NCBI RefSeq assembly: GCF_024448505.1
Contig: NZ_JAMOHV010000010.1
Location: 62,001 to 126,000, forward strand
Direction of reading: 5' to 3'
DNA length: 64,000 bases
Source of the DNA: Stutzerimonas degradans
GTDB taxonomy: Bacteria > Pseudomonadota > Gammaproteobacteria > Pseudomonadales > Pseudomonadaceae
The position numbers and the translations under genes are program-made. Shown here piece by piece: positions 9,179-18,509 of the stretch. The first letter of the stretch is position 1, and each line of letters begins with the position of its first letter. The notes under the pieces were generated by a model that saw nothing but the letters and a program-made list of their open reading frames with translations, ran no database searches and was not told the origin of the DNA.

Positions 9179-10777
9179 TTGTACAAAAAACACGCATTTC
9201 GTCTGGCTGCCGGACTGTTGCTGCTGCCGCTGGCGGCCCTCGCCGCGCCGGCTGGCGAGCCTGTCGGCCCGCTGCGCACGGCCCTCGAACAGCTGCCGGC
9301 GTACTGCAGTGGTTATCTCCCACCGCTGCAACCGGCCGCCCGCGAGCGCCTTCAAGGATTCTACGCGCGGCAGGATTTCGCGCCGGTGTGGCGCTCCTAC
9401 CGGCAGATCGACGGCCTGCTGCGACAGCTCGAACAGCTGGCCGACGACGGCCTGGCCCCGGCCAGCTACCACCTCGAACGCATCCGCCAACTGACCCATA
9501 GCGCCAGCGCCGCGCCGCAGCACCGGATCTGCAGCGATCTGCTGGCCAGCCACGCCTACCTCAGCGCCCTGCACGACCTGGCCCACGGCCGCCTGCCGCG
9601 CGAGCAGATCGAACCGCTGTGGCGCAGCCCTGACTGGCCGCTCGAGGACGATCGCCAGGCCGCGCTGGAACTCGCCAGCAGCGGGCTGAACGACCTGGCC
9701 GACGCCTTCGCCCGGGCGCGCCCGGATATGCCGCAATACCTTGCCCTGCGCGCCGCCTATGCGCGCCTGCGCAGACAGCCGCTGCCGCAGTGGCCGACGG
9801 TCCCCGCCGGGCCGACGCTGCGCCCGCAGATGCTCGACGCCCGCGTGCCGTTGCTGCGCGAGCGCCTGCTCGGCCACGCCGGGCTGGGCCTGGTCGGCGA
9901 CGAGAGCCGGCGCTACGACCCGGTGCTGGTCGCTGCAGTCGAGGCATTCCAGCGCCAGCACGGGCTGGAGCCCGACGGGCTGGTCGGTCGCGGCACGCTG
10001 GCGGCGCTCAACGTCAGCCCGGCCAGCCGCCTGGATCAGCTGCGCATCAACCTCGAGCGCCTGCGCTGGATCGCCCGCGAAATCGAGCCGCGCTCGCTGC
10101 TGGTGGATATCGCCGGCGCCCGGCTGATCCTGCTCGAGGAATGCGAGGTGCAATGGCAGACGCGCACCCAGGTCGGCCGCGAGGGGCGACGCACGCCGCC
10201 GCTCAAGTCCACGGTTACCCGGCTGACGCTGAATCCGACCTGGACCGTGCCGCCGACCATCCTGCGCGAGGACAAGCTGCCGCTGATCCGCGAAGACCTC
10301 GGCTACCTGGAGCGCAGCCGCCTGCGCGTGCTCGACGCCCAGGGTAACCGCCTCGATCCGCAGCACGTCGACTGGAGCAGCCCGCACGGCATCTACCTGC
10401 GCCAGGACGCCGGGCCGGAAAATCCGCTCGGTCGGGTGGCGATCCGCTTCGCCAACCCCTTCTCGGTGTACCTGCACGACACGCCCAGCCAGCGCCTGTT
10501 CACCCAGGCGGCGCGCACCACCAGCTCGGGCTGCGTGCGCGTCGAGGGCGCGTTGCAGGTCGTCGACCTGCTGCTCGACGACCGCGAACGCGCCGAAGTC
10601 GCGCGCCTGCTGGAAACCGGCGTCACCCACGAGTATCGGCTGGCGCGACCGATACCGATCCTCATGGCGTACTGGACGGCCGAGGCGGACGAGCAGGGCG
10701 AGCCGCAGTACCGCCCGGATATCTACCGCCAGGACGCCGCCCTGCTGGCCGCACTGAACCGCGCCCAGCGCGATTAA
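9179..10777 (+). CDS. L,D-transpeptidase, YcbB/LdtD-like
   Basis: 532 residues starting at a TTG with GGGGA 8 bases upstream. This gives a clean signal peptide (YKKHAFRLAAGLLLLPLAALA), whereas the longer frame from 9134 does not. A scaffold domain is followed by a peptidoglycan-binding repeat (about 235-290; VAAVEAFQRQHGLEPDGLVG). The YkuD catalytic domain carries HDTPSQRLF and SSGCVRVEG with nucleophile Cys452. This layout matches E. coli YcbB, which makes 3-3 peptidoglycan cross-links and can bypass penicillin-binding proteins. It acts in the periplasm. Confidence 0.87.
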   Translation: MYKKHAFRLAAGLLLLPLAALAAPAGEPVGPLRTALEQLPAYCSGYLPPLQPAARERLQGFYARQDFAPVWRSYRQIDGLLRQLEQLADDGLAPASYHLERIRQLTHSASAAPQHRICSDLLASHAYLSALHDLAHGRLPREQIEPLWRSPDWPLEDDRQAALELASSGLNDLADAFARARPDMPQYLALRAAYARLRRQPLPQWPTVPAGPTLRPQMLDARVPLLRERLLGHAGLGLVGDESRRYDPVLVAAVEAFQRQHGLEPDGLVGRGTLAALNVSPASRLDQLRINLERLRWIAREIEPRSLLVDIAGARLILLEECEVQWQTRTQVGREGRRTPPLKSTVTRLTLNPTWTVPPTILREDKLPLIREDLGYLERSRLRVLDAQGNRLDPQHVDWSSPHGIYLRQDAGPENPLGRVAIRFANPFSVYLHDTPSQRLFTQAARTTSSGCVRVEGALQVVDLLLDDRERAEVARLLETGVTHEYRLARPIPILMAYWTAEADEQGEPQYRPDIYRQDAALLAALNRAQRD

Positions 10778-10863
10778 ACGGGCGTCCGCCGGCGGCTTTT
10801 GCCGGCCGCGCTTGAACCAAAGCACTCGCGCGCTAGTCTCTTGCTGACTGCCGCGAGGGCTGC

Positions 10864-13800
10864 GTGGCCCATGCGGACCGATCTACCGTCCGGCCAACCG
10901 ATGGCTGGCTCAGCGCCATGGACAGCCGAGCAGAACACTTCTTGAACACCGATCACAGCACGCGCGCCAGGGAATGGACCGAAACCCAGCGCCTGACCGC
11001 ACTGGCGCGTTACTTCGTGCCGGGCAGCCTGTGCGAGGCGGACTTTCACGATCTGCTCGCGCTCGCCGCCGAGCTTTGCGCGGCACCGGCGGCTGCGCTG
11101 CACCTGATCACCGCCGAGCAGCAGCATTGCCCGACGGCCCTCGGCGCCGACCGCACGACCGTGCCACGTAACGGAACGGCGAGCGCCTGGGCCATCGAGC
11201 ATGCCGAATCGCTGGCGCTCCTGCAGGCCGACTGCCTGCCGGACGGCGTCGAGCTGCCACACCTGGCCGACGGCACACCGGCCGCCTCCTACGCGGCGGC
11301 CGTCCTGCGCACCGCCGACGGCCTGCCGCTGGGCACGCTGTGCGTGCTCGACCGCGAGCCGCGCGTGCTCGACGCGGACGCCGGGCGACGCCTGCAGTCG
11401 CTGGGCCGCCAGGCGATGGCGCAGCTGGAGCTGCTGCGCGACCGCCACATCATCGACAGCGTGATCGACCACGCGGTCATCACGCTGGACCTGCAAGGCC
11501 GCATCACCAGCTGGAACGAGGGCGCCCATCGCATCCTTCACTGGGACGCCGAACAGATGCTCGGCCATTGCTTCAGCGAACTGCTCGCCGAGCAGAACAG
11601 TCAGGACGTAACCCGCCAGGCGCTGCAGGATGCGCTGGCGCAAGGCTCCGCTGTGCACCAGCGCTGGTATCGCCGACGCGACGGTAGCCGCTTCTGGGGC
11701 AGCGGCACGCTCACCGTACTGCGGGAAGGATCGCAACCGCACGGCTTCATCAAGATCATGCGCGACCTCACCGCACTGCAGGCCGAGCAGGCCGCCACCC
11801 GCGCCGCCGAGGAGCGTTACCGCACGCTGGTCAACCTCAGTCCGCAGGTGGTCTGGCAGTGCGACGCGGATGGCGCGCTGACGTTCTGCAACAGCTACTG
11901 GAGCGACTTCACCGGGCTCGACGAGGATGCCTCGCGCGGCGACGGCTGGCTCGCGGCGGTAGCCGAGGCGGAACGCACGACGCTGGCGCAGCAGTGGCGA
12001 CAGGCAGTACAGGGCCGGCTGCCGTTCAGCCTCGACCTGCCGCTGATCGCCGCCGATGCCAGCACGCGCTGGTTCCAGCTGAGCGCCGCGCCGGTCTATG
12101 ACAGCGCCGGCGCGGTGCAGCACTGGCTCTGCGTCGCCCACGATATCGACAACCGCCGCCGCGCCCAGGCGCAGCAGCTGGAAAGCGAAGCCTTCACCCG
12201 CCTGCTGCTCGACTCGGCCAGCGAAGGCTTCTACTCCATCGACCGCAGCGGCGCCGTGACCCTGTGCAACCAGGCGTTCCTCACCCTGCTCGGCTTCGAA
12301 AGCCGCGATCAGGTGCTCGGGCGCCACCTGCACCGGATCATCCATCACAGCCATCCGGACGGCAGCGACTACCCGGTGCACGACTGTCCGATCCAGCACA
12401 CCGCCGTCACCGGCGAGCCGCGCGAGGTCGATTACGAGCTGTTCTTCCGCCAGGACGGTAGCAGCCTGCCGGTGGCCTACCGAGTCGCGCCGATCTACCG
12501 CGACGGCGAGCTGCAAGGCGCGATCTGCACCTTCACCGACATCAGCGAACGCACCCACGGCGACGCGTTGCAGGCCTTCCTGCTGGACATCAGCGACCGG
12601 CTGCAGGAGGACGACACCCAGGTCGACATCGGCTGCGTGCTGGATGAACGCCTCGGCCGGCTAACGCGCACCGACTGCATCGCCTACGGCCATCTGGAAG
12701 ATGCCACCACGCTGGTGGTGAGCCGGCAATGGCGGGCCCTGAACAGTCCCGACCGGCTCGGTCGCCACCCGCTCGGCAGCAGCGCCGAGATGCTGACCCA
12801 GCACCTCGCGCAAGGCAGCATCCTGGTGCTGGAAAACCTACTCGACGCCGCCGACGACCCGCAGCCGCGGCAGCTGCACGCCAGCCTGGCCAGCCAGAGC
12901 CTGCTGTTCGCCCCGCTACCGATTTCCGCGCAGCAGCCCAACCGGCTGTTCCTGCTGTTCGCCAGCCGTCTGCCGCGTCACTGGAACCAGGCCGACGTCG
13001 CGCTGGTGCGCGAAGTGGTCGACCGCATCCGCAATGCCAGCCAGCGTGCCAGTGCCAACCGTGCGCTGCGCGAAGCGGAACAGCGCGTCAGCCTGGCCAA
13101 CGAAATCGCCTCGATCGGCGTGTGGGAATACAACGACACCCATCACAGCATGCACTGGGATGCCCAGCTCAAGGCGCTGGCCGGGCTGTCGCCGGAGCAG
13201 CCGCCGCCGCGCGTCGACGAGGTGCTGGCGCGCGTACACCCGGACGACCGCGCCGAGCTGCTGGCCGCACTCGGCCGCGCACTGCAGGGCAAGGACGGCG
13301 GCGAATTCCAGCTCGACTACCGCGTGCTGGACACCCGGACCGCGCAGTTCCGCTGGCTGACCAACCGCGGCCGCCGCGTGCTGGATGCCAACGGCGAAGT
13401 GCGAATTCTCGGCACCGCGCGCGACATCACCGCCGAGCGCAATGCCGCCGAGCACATGCTGCGCATGAACGCACTGCTCGAACAGCAGATCAGCGAACGC
13501 CGCCTGGCCGAACAGCGCCAGACCGCGCTGATCGAGCTGGGCGACCTGCTGCGCGAGCAGCACGACAGCCAGACCATCGCCCACGCCGCGGTCAGCGTCA
13601 TCGGCGGCACGCTGGGTGTGGCACGGGTGCTGTTCGCCAGCATCGAGCCCGGCAGCCTCTACGCCACCATCGAGCGCTACTGGAGCGACGGTGCCTCGCG
13701 CGACAGCAGCGAGCGGGTGCATTTCCCCGACTTCGGCGACCTCTACTACGACCTGCAGAACAATGATCTGGTGGTGATCGACGATGTGCTGCACGACGCG

Positions 13801-15645
13801 CGCACCGTCGCCCAAACCGACCTGTACAGCGAACGGCAGATCCGCAGTCTGGTCTGCGTGCCGCTGTTCGAGCAGGGCCAGCTGGCCGCCGCGCTGATGT
13901 TGCTGCATGGCGAGCCGCGCATCTGGCTCGACGACGACATCTCGTTCATCCGCGAGGTCGCCGATCGCGCCTGGAACGCCGACGAACGCATGCGCGCCGA
14001 GCGTGCGCTGCGCGAGAGCGAGGAACAGTTCCGCACGCTGGCCGACAACATCAGCCAGTTCGCCTGGATGGCCGACCCGAGCGGGCGCATCTACTGGTAC
14101 AACAAGCGCTGGTACGACTACACCGGCACCACCTTCGAGGCAATGCGCGCGCTCGGCTGGCGCGCGGTCAACCACCCCGACCACCACGAGCGGGTCAGCG
14201 CCTCGCTCAAGCGCGCCTTCGCCATCGGCTCGGTCTGGGAGGAGACCTTCCCGCTGCGCGGCAAGGACGGCATCTACCGCTGGTTCCTCTCCCGCGCGCT
14301 GCCGATTCGCGACGATTTCGGCCAGGTCACCCAGTGGTTCGGCACCAACACCGACATCACCGCCCAGGTCGCCGCCGAGGAGGCCCTGCGCGAACTCAAC
14401 GAAAGCCTGGAGCGCCGGGTCGCCGAGCGCACCCGCGAGCTGGCGGCGATCAACAGCCGCCTGCATATCGAGATGGCCGAGCGCGAGCGCGCAGAAGAGG
14501 CGCTGCGCCACGCGCAGAAGATGGAAGCCATCGGCCAGCTCACCGGCGGCCTGGCGCACGACTTCAACAACATGCTCACCGGCGTGCTCGGCGCGCTGGA
14601 TCTGATCCAGCGGCGGGTCAACAATGGCAACAGCGCAGACCTGCACCGCTACATCGACGCCGCGATGACCTCCGCCAACCGCGCCGCGGCGCTGACCCAT
14701 CGCCTGCTCGCCTTCGCGCGCCGCCAGTCGCTCGACCCCAAGCCGGTGGATGTCAACCAGCTGGTGGTATCGATGGAGGACATGCTGCGGCGCACCATCG
14801 GCGAGCACATCCGCCTGCACACCCAGCTGCAGGCGGACGCCTGGCTGGCGTATACCGATGCCCACCAGCTGGAAAACGCCCTGCTCAACCTGGTGATCAA
14901 TGCCCGCGACGCCATGCCGAGCGGCGGCGACCTGCAGGTGCGCACCCGCTGCGTGCAGATCGACAGCGCACAGCCGAACGGCCCGGAGCCCGGCGACTAC
15001 GTGGTGCTCAGCATCGCCGACAGCGGCGCCGGAATGACCGCAGAGGTGATCGCCAAGGCGTTCGATCCGTTCTTCACCACCAAGCCCATCGGCCAGGGCA
15101 CCGGCCTCGGCCTGTCGATGGTGTACGGTTTCGCCAAGCAGACCGGCGGCCACGTGCACATCGACAGCACGCCGGGCGAAGGCACGCGGATCACTCTCTA
15201 CCTGCCGCGTAACCACAGCGCGCTGGCGGAAGCGGCGGGCGCGCCCGAACCCACCGAGGTGCCGCAGGCGCAGCATGGCGAGACGGTGCTGGTGGTCGAG
15301 GACGAAGCCGCCGTGCGCATGCTGGTGATCGAGGTGCTGCACGAGCTGGGCTATGTCGCGCTCGAAGCCTGCGACGCCGCCACCGCCCTGCCCTACCTGC
15401 AGAGCGAGCAGCGCATCGATCTGCTGGTCAGCGACTTCGGCCTGCCCGGCCTCAACGGCCGCCAGCTCGCCGACCTCGCGCGCCAGCAACGTCCGCAGCT
15501 GAAGGTGCTGTTCATCACCGGCTATGCGGCGGACGCCACGGTGCGCGGGGATTTCCTCGGCCCGGGCATGGACATGCTGGCCAAGCCGTTCAGCATCGAT
15601 GCCCTCGGCCAGCACATCCGCCAGCTGATCGAGCGCGACGGCTAG
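10864..15645 (+). CDS. Hybrid sensor histidine kinase with five PAS, three GAF and a receiver domain
   Basis: 1593 residues with no membrane segment. Domains in order: GAF (about 35-190), PAS (195-310), PAS (317-435), PAS (447-567), GAF (567-729), PAS (739-865), GAF (879-1045), PAS (1052-1175), coiled coil, HisKA with H1232 (GGLAHDFNNMLTG), HATPase (NLVINARDAMP, GTGLGLSMVYGF), and receiver with D1524 (LVSDFGLPG) and AKPFS. The GTG at 10864 has GAGGG only 4 bases upstream; an ATG at 10918 is the alternative, so the first 18 residues are uncertain. It is probably a cytoplasmic integrator of several small-molecule, redox or light signals. No output regulator lies nearby, so its phosphorelay partner is unknown. 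Confidence 0.88.
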   Translation: MAHADRSTVRPTDGWLSAMDSRAEHFLNTDHSTRAREWTETQRLTALARYFVPGSLCEADFHDLLALAAELCAAPAAALHLITAEQQHCPTALGADRTTVPRNGTASAWAIEHAESLALLQADCLPDGVELPHLADGTPAASYAAAVLRTADGLPLGTLCVLDREPRVLDADAGRRLQSLGRQAMAQLELLRDRHIIDSVIDHAVITLDLQGRITSWNEGAHRILHWDAEQMLGHCFSELLAEQNSQDVTRQALQDALAQGSAVHQRWYRRRDGSRFWGSGTLTVLREGSQPHGFIKIMRDLTALQAEQAATRAAEERYRTLVNLSPQVVWQCDADGALTFCNSYWSDFTGLDEDASRGDGWLAAVAEAERTTLAQQWRQAVQGRLPFSLDLPLIAADASTRWFQLSAAPVYDSAGAVQHWLCVAHDIDNRRRAQAQQLESEAFTRLLLDSASEGFYSIDRSGAVTLCNQAFLTLLGFESRDQVLGRHLHRIIHHSHPDGSDYPVHDCPIQHTAVTGEPREVDYELFFRQDGSSLPVAYRVAPIYRDGELQGAICTFTDISERTHGDALQAFLLDISDRLQEDDTQVDIGCVLDERLGRLTRTDCIAYGHLEDATTLVVSRQWRALNSPDRLGRHPLGSSAEMLTQHLAQGSILVLENLLDAADDPQPRQLHASLASQSLLFAPLPISAQQPNRLFLLFASRLPRHWNQADVALVREVVDRIRNASQRASANRALREAEQRVSLANEIASIGVWEYNDTHHSMHWDAQLKALAGLSPEQPPPRVDEVLARVHPDDRAELLAALGRALQGKDGGEFQLDYRVLDTRTAQFRWLTNRGRRVLDANGEVRILGTARDITAERNAAEHMLRMNALLEQQISERRLAEQRQTALIELGDLLREQHDSQTIAHAAVSVIGGTLGVARVLFASIEPGSLYATIERYWSDGASRDSSERVHFPDFGDLYYDLQNNDLVVIDDVLHDARTVAQTDLYSERQIRSLVCVPLFEQGQLAAALMLLHGEPRIWLDDDISFIREVADRAWNADERMRAERALRESEEQFRTLADNISQFAWMADPSGRIYWYNKRWYDYTGTTFEAMRALGWRAVNHPDHHERVSASLKRAFAIGSVWEETFPLRGKDGIYRWFLSRALPIRDDFGQVTQWFGTNTDITAQVAAEEALRELNESLERRVAERTRELAAINSRLHIEMAERERAEEALRHAQKMEAIGQLTGGLAHDFNNMLTGVLGALDLIQRRVNNGNSADLHRYIDAAMTSANRAAALTHRLLAFARRQSLDPKPVDVNQLVVSMEDMLRRTIGEHIRLHTQLQADAWLAYTDAHQLENALLNLVINARDAMPSGGDLQVRTRCVQIDSAQPNGPEPGDYVVLSIADSGAGMTAEVIAKAFDPFFTTKPIGQGTGLGLSMVYGFAKQTGGHVHIDSTPGEGTRITLYLPRNHSALAEAAGAPEPTEVPQAQHGETVLVVEDEAAVRMLVIEVLHELGYVALEACDAATALPYLQSEQRIDLLVSDFGLPGLNGRQLADLARQQRPQLKVLFITGYAADATVRGDFLGPGMDMLAKPFSIDALGQHIRQLIERDG

Positions 15646-15713
15646 GCCAGCGAAGCGGAACTCGGCCGGGGCGGGCGGACTCTTAACAGCACGCACACTC
15701 GGAGGTGTCGATC

Positions 15714-16022
15714 ATGCGACATACATCACTGGCGATACTGGCGTTCGCCGCACTGCCTCTCGGCAACGCCCTGGCTGACGGTCTGGTCCGCGACCTGCTG
15801 TCCTCGGGCGCGACAACCGCCTCCACCTACCTGACCTTCAAGGACAACAAGCTGGCCCTGCCGGCGCGCGAGGATGCCAGCAGCTTCGTCGCCAGCGATG
15901 GCGCCATCCGCGGCCCCCATCTGGAAGCGCTGCTGCGCCAGCTGCGCGCCGAGCAGCCACAGCTGCAGGCCAGCGACATGGGGCTGGCAAGCGCGATTCT
16001 CGCCGCCGAGCCGACCCGCTGA
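15714..16022 (+). CDS. DUF2388 domain-containing exported small protein
   Basis: 102 residues from the ATG at 15714 with GGAGG 8 bases upstream. It has a signal peptide (MRHTSLAILAFAALPLGNALA) and then the DUF2388 core SSGATTASTYLTFKDNKL and EDASSFVASDG. The family is small, periplasmic and common in Pseudomonas; its function is not known. It sits alone between the hybrid kinase and the OsmC gene. Confidence 0.8.
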   Translation: MRHTSLAILAFAALPLGNALADGLVRDLLSSGATTASTYLTFKDNKLALPAREDASSFVASDGAIRGPHLEALLRQLRAEQPQLQASDMGLASAILAAEPTR

Positions 16023-16045
16023 GCCACGCACCGCCCGGCGCCCGT

Positions 16046-16070
16046 TGCCCGGTGCCCGGTGCCCGGTGCC
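16046..16070 (+). repeat. Heptanucleotide tandem repeat (TGCCCGG, about 3.5 copies)
   Basis: TGCCCGG occurs three times head to tail and is followed by TGCC, 36 bases upstream of the OsmC-family start codon, with a looser related stretch just before it. Short GC tandem repeats of this kind can change copy number by slipped-strand mispairing. Confidence 0.85.
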
Positions 16071-16105
16071 TGCATTTTCATCCACCCATCGCAGGAGGAT
16101 TGCAC

Positions 16106-16531
16106 GTGAAGAAGAGCGCATCGGCCGTCTGGCAAGGCGGCCTGAAGGACGGCAAGGGCACCATCAGCACCCAGAGCGGCGCGCTGAAGGACAACCCCTA
16201 TGGCTTCAATACCCGCTTCGAGGACGCCCCGGGTACCAATCCGGAAGAGCTGATCGGCGCCGCGCATGCCGGCTGCTTCTCGATGGCGCTGTCGTTGATG
16301 CTCGGCCAGGCCGGGCTCACCGCCGAGCGTATCGAGACCCACGCCGAGGTAACGCTGGACAAGGATGGCGATGGCTTCAGCATCACCGCCGTCGACCTGA
16401 CCTTGAAGGCGAAGATTCCGGGAGCCAGCGACGCTCAGTTCCAGCAGATCGCCGAGCAGGCCAAGCAGGGCTGCCCGGTCTCCAAGGTGCTCAACGCGCG
16501 CATCAGCCTGAACGCCACCCTGCTCGGCTGA
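16106..16531 (+). CDS. OsmC-family peroxiredoxin
   Basis: 141 residues from a GTG at 16106 preceded by GGAGGATTGCAC; longer in-frame starts run through the tandem repeat. It has both redox cysteines of the OsmC/Ohr fold: Cys57 in HAGCFSMALS and Cys123 in KQGCPVSK. The sequence fits OsmC (lipoyl-dependent hydroperoxide reduction, osmotically induced) better than Ohr. It is cytoplasmic, monocistronic and ends at a strong terminator. Confidence 0.9.
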   Translation: MKKSASAVWQGGLKDGKGTISTQSGALKDNPYGFNTRFEDAPGTNPEELIGAAHAGCFSMALSLMLGQAGLTAERIETHAEVTLDKDGDGFSITAVDLTLKAKIPGASDAQFQQIAEQAKQGCPVSKVLNARISLNATLLG

Positions 16532-16557
16532 ACGCGGCGGTCCCGGTTGCACAAATG

Positions 16558-16588
16558 AAAACGCCACGGCGCAGGCCGTGGCGTTTTT
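16558..16588. terminator. Bidirectional intrinsic terminator between osmC-like gene and TRAP binding protein
   Basis: ACGCCACGGC-GCAG-GCCGTGGCGT stem with an A-run before and a T-run after. It serves both convergent genes. Confidence 0.93.
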
Positions 16589-16603
16589 CGTTGCGGTCAG
16601 CAA

Positions 16604-17707
16604 TCAGCCGCGGATGTTGTAGATGTCCTTCTCGTTCAGCTCAGCGTAGGCGTACAGACGCTTGAGGTAGGCACGCTGCTGTTCCCATACCTTGGTCGCA
16701 GCCGGATCGGCGGCGGCAGAGGCATCGACCACTTCAGCGGCGACTTCCTTCAGGCGCGCCAGAACCTCGTCCGGCAGGCGGCGTACTTCCACGCCCTGCT
16801 CGCGCAGCTGCTCCAGCGCCTCCATGTTCTTGGCGTTGTAGTCGTCGAGCATGTCGCCGTTGACGTCGCGCGCGGCGGCGCGAACGATGGCTTTCAGATC
16901 ATCCGGCAGGGTTTCCCAAGCCTTGAGATTGACGTCCAGCTCGAAAGTGACGTTCGGCTCCTGCCAGCCTGGCGTGTAGTAGTACTTGGACGCCTTGTGC
17001 AGGCCGAGGGCCAGGTCGTTGTACGGACCGATCCACTCGGTGGCGTCGATCGCGCCGGTCTGCAGCGCGGTGAAGATCTCGCCGGCCGGCATGTTGACCA
17101 CGGTGCCGCCCATCTTGGTCAGCACTTCGCCGCCCAGGCCGGGAGTCCGCATCTTCAGGCCCTGGAAATCCTCGACCGAGTTGATTTCCTTGTTGAACCA
17201 GCCAGCAGTCTGCACGCCAGTCGCGCCGCAGGCCATCGGCAGCACACCGAACGGCTTGTACACCTCTTCCCACAGCTGCATGCCGCCGCCACGGTGCAAC
17301 CAGGCATTCATTTCCTGCGCATTCGGGCCGAACGGCAGCGCACAGAAGAACTGCGCGGCCGGCACCTTGCCCTTCCAGTAGTAAGGCGCGCCGTGCCCCA
17401 TCTCGGCGGTACCGCGCGAAACCGCATCGAATACTTCCAGCGCGGGAACCAGTTCGCCCGCCGCGTAGACCTTGACCTTCAGCCGACCGCCGCTCATTTC
17501 GTTGACCAGCGTGGCGAAACGCTCGGCGCCAACGCCGACGCCGGGGAAGTTCTTCGGCCAGGAGGTGACCATCTTCCAGTTGAAGGTCTGTTGCTCGGCG
17601 GCAGGTGCGCCGGCGGCTGCGGTCTTTTCGCTCTTGTCATTGCAGCCGGCCAGAGCGGCGGCGGCCAGGCCGACGCCCGCGGCGGCGAGAATGTCACGAC
17701 GTTTCAT
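16604..17707 (-). CDS. TRAP transporter solute-binding protein (DctP family, TakP-like)
   Basis: 367 residues from the ATG at 17707 with AAGGAG just upstream. The N-terminus MKRRDILAAAGVGLAAAALAG then Cys carries a twin-Arg pair and a lipobox (LAGC), so it may be a Tat- or Sec-exported lipoprotein. The body has TRAP-binding-protein motifs: VTSWPKNFPGVG, MGHGAPYYWKGK and GLKMRTPGLGGEV. The closest recognised relatives are 2-oxo-acid (TakP) binders; the ligand here is inferred. It is transcribed away from the two permease genes, sharing a 253-base control region with them. Confidence 0.88.
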   Translation of the reverse strand: MKRRDILAAAGVGLAAAALAGCNDKSEKTAAAGAPAAEQQTFNWKMVTSWPKNFPGVGVGAERFATLVNEMSGGRLKVKVYAAGELVPALEVFDAVSRGTAEMGHGAPYYWKGKVPAAQFFCALPFGPNAQEMNAWLHRGGGMQLWEEVYKPFGVLPMACGATGVQTAGWFNKEINSVEDFQGLKMRTPGLGGEVLTKMGGTVVNMPAGEIFTALQTGAIDATEWIGPYNDLALGLHKASKYYYTPGWQEPNVTFELDVNLKAWETLPDDLKAIVRAAARDVNGDMLDDYNAKNMEALEQLREQGVEVRRLPDEVLARLKEVAAEVVDASAAADPAATKVWEQQRAYLKRLYAYAELNEKDIYNIRG

Positions 17708-17921
17708 GTGGTGCTCCTTGTTGTTTGTCTTATTTGCACAACGACTTGGCTGAACACGACCGACCAGACAGGACCGCGCGGGGCAACGCCCCGGAGCCAG
17801 AACCGGCAACCGTGCAAGCAAGGTGAAGAAAACTAGCGATATCTGCGGCTCAAGCCTAGTCCATCCCTCTAAAAGTCGTATGCCGATTGCTGCAAAGCGC
17901 CACTACTGCAAGAATCCTTCT

Positions 17922-17940
17922 GCGCAAAATTTCCTTGCGC
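17922..17940. promoter_or_regulatory. Inverted repeat upstream of TRAP permease genes
   Basis: GCGCAA-7 bases-TTGCGC lies 20 bases before the small-permease start codon, in the region between the divergent TRAP arms. It could be an operator or a hairpin near the translation start. The rest of this 253-base gap is AT-richer than its surroundings, with no promoter I can call firmly. Confidence 0.45.
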
Positions 17941-17960
17941 CCAACAAGAAGGACTCATCA

Positions 17961-18509
17961 ATGTCCCATGACGCCCCGCCACTACTGCGCGTGGCTGGCC
18001 TCATCGATTCGCTGAATCGGCGTTTCGGCCAGCTGTGTGCCTGGTTCACGCTCTTCCTCGTTGCCGGTACCGCGATCGTCGTGGTGCTGCGCTATGGCTT
18101 CGGCATCGGCGCTATCGCCCTGCAGGAGGCCGTCATGTATGCCCATGCGCTGGTCTTCATGGGCGCCGCCGCCTGGACGCTGCAGCGCAACGGCCATGTC
18201 CGCGTCGACATCTTCTACCAGAAGCTGGTTTCCCGCCGACAGGCGATCGTCGATGGCCTCGGCCACGTGCTGTTCCTGATCCCGGTCTGCCTGTTCCTGG
18301 CCTGGAACAGCTGGGATTACGTCGCCAACTCCTGGGCCACGCACGAAGGTTCCAACGAATCCGGCGGCCTGAAGTTCGTCTACCTGCAGAAGAGCATCAT
18401 CCTGGTGATGGTCATCAGCCTCGCGCTGCAAGCCGTCGCCGATCTGATCAAGCTCGGTTACCGCCTCGCCGGCCGCCTGACGCAGGACGAGGAGGTGCAG
18501 CATGGCTGA
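17961..18509 (+). CDS. TRAP transporter small permease (DctQ family)
   Basis: 182 residues from the ATG at 17961 with GAAGGA upstream; the longer frame reads into the control region. Four transmembrane helices are visible, and the DctQ signature is seen as LQEAVMYAHALVFMGAAAW and RVDIFY. It overlaps the large permease by 8 bases (ATGGCTGA), so the two are translationally coupled. It is the small membrane subunit of a sodium-driven periplasmic-binding-protein-dependent importer. Confidence 0.9.
   Translation: MSHDAPPLLRVAGLIDSLNRRFGQLCAWFTLFLVAGTAIVVVLRYGFGIGAIALQEAVMYAHALVFMGAAAWTLQRNGHVRVDIFYQKLVSRRQAIVDGLGHVLFLIPVCLFLAWNSWDYVANSWATHEGSNESGGLKFVYLQKSIILVMVISLALQAVADLIKLGYRLAGRLTQDEEVQHG

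Noticed and set aside
9146..10825. 559-codon minus-strand open frame under the YcbB-like gene
   Set aside because: Shadow of the plus-strand L,D-transpeptidase, which has clear motifs and a signal peptide.
12916..15696. 926-codon minus-strand open frame under the hybrid kinase
   Set aside because: Low-complexity His/Ala/Gly/Arg composition and complete overlap with a clear multi-domain kinase frame.
16046..16070. Tandem repeat as a CRISPR remnant
   Set aside because: Seven-base units without spacers; no cas genes anywhere in the window.
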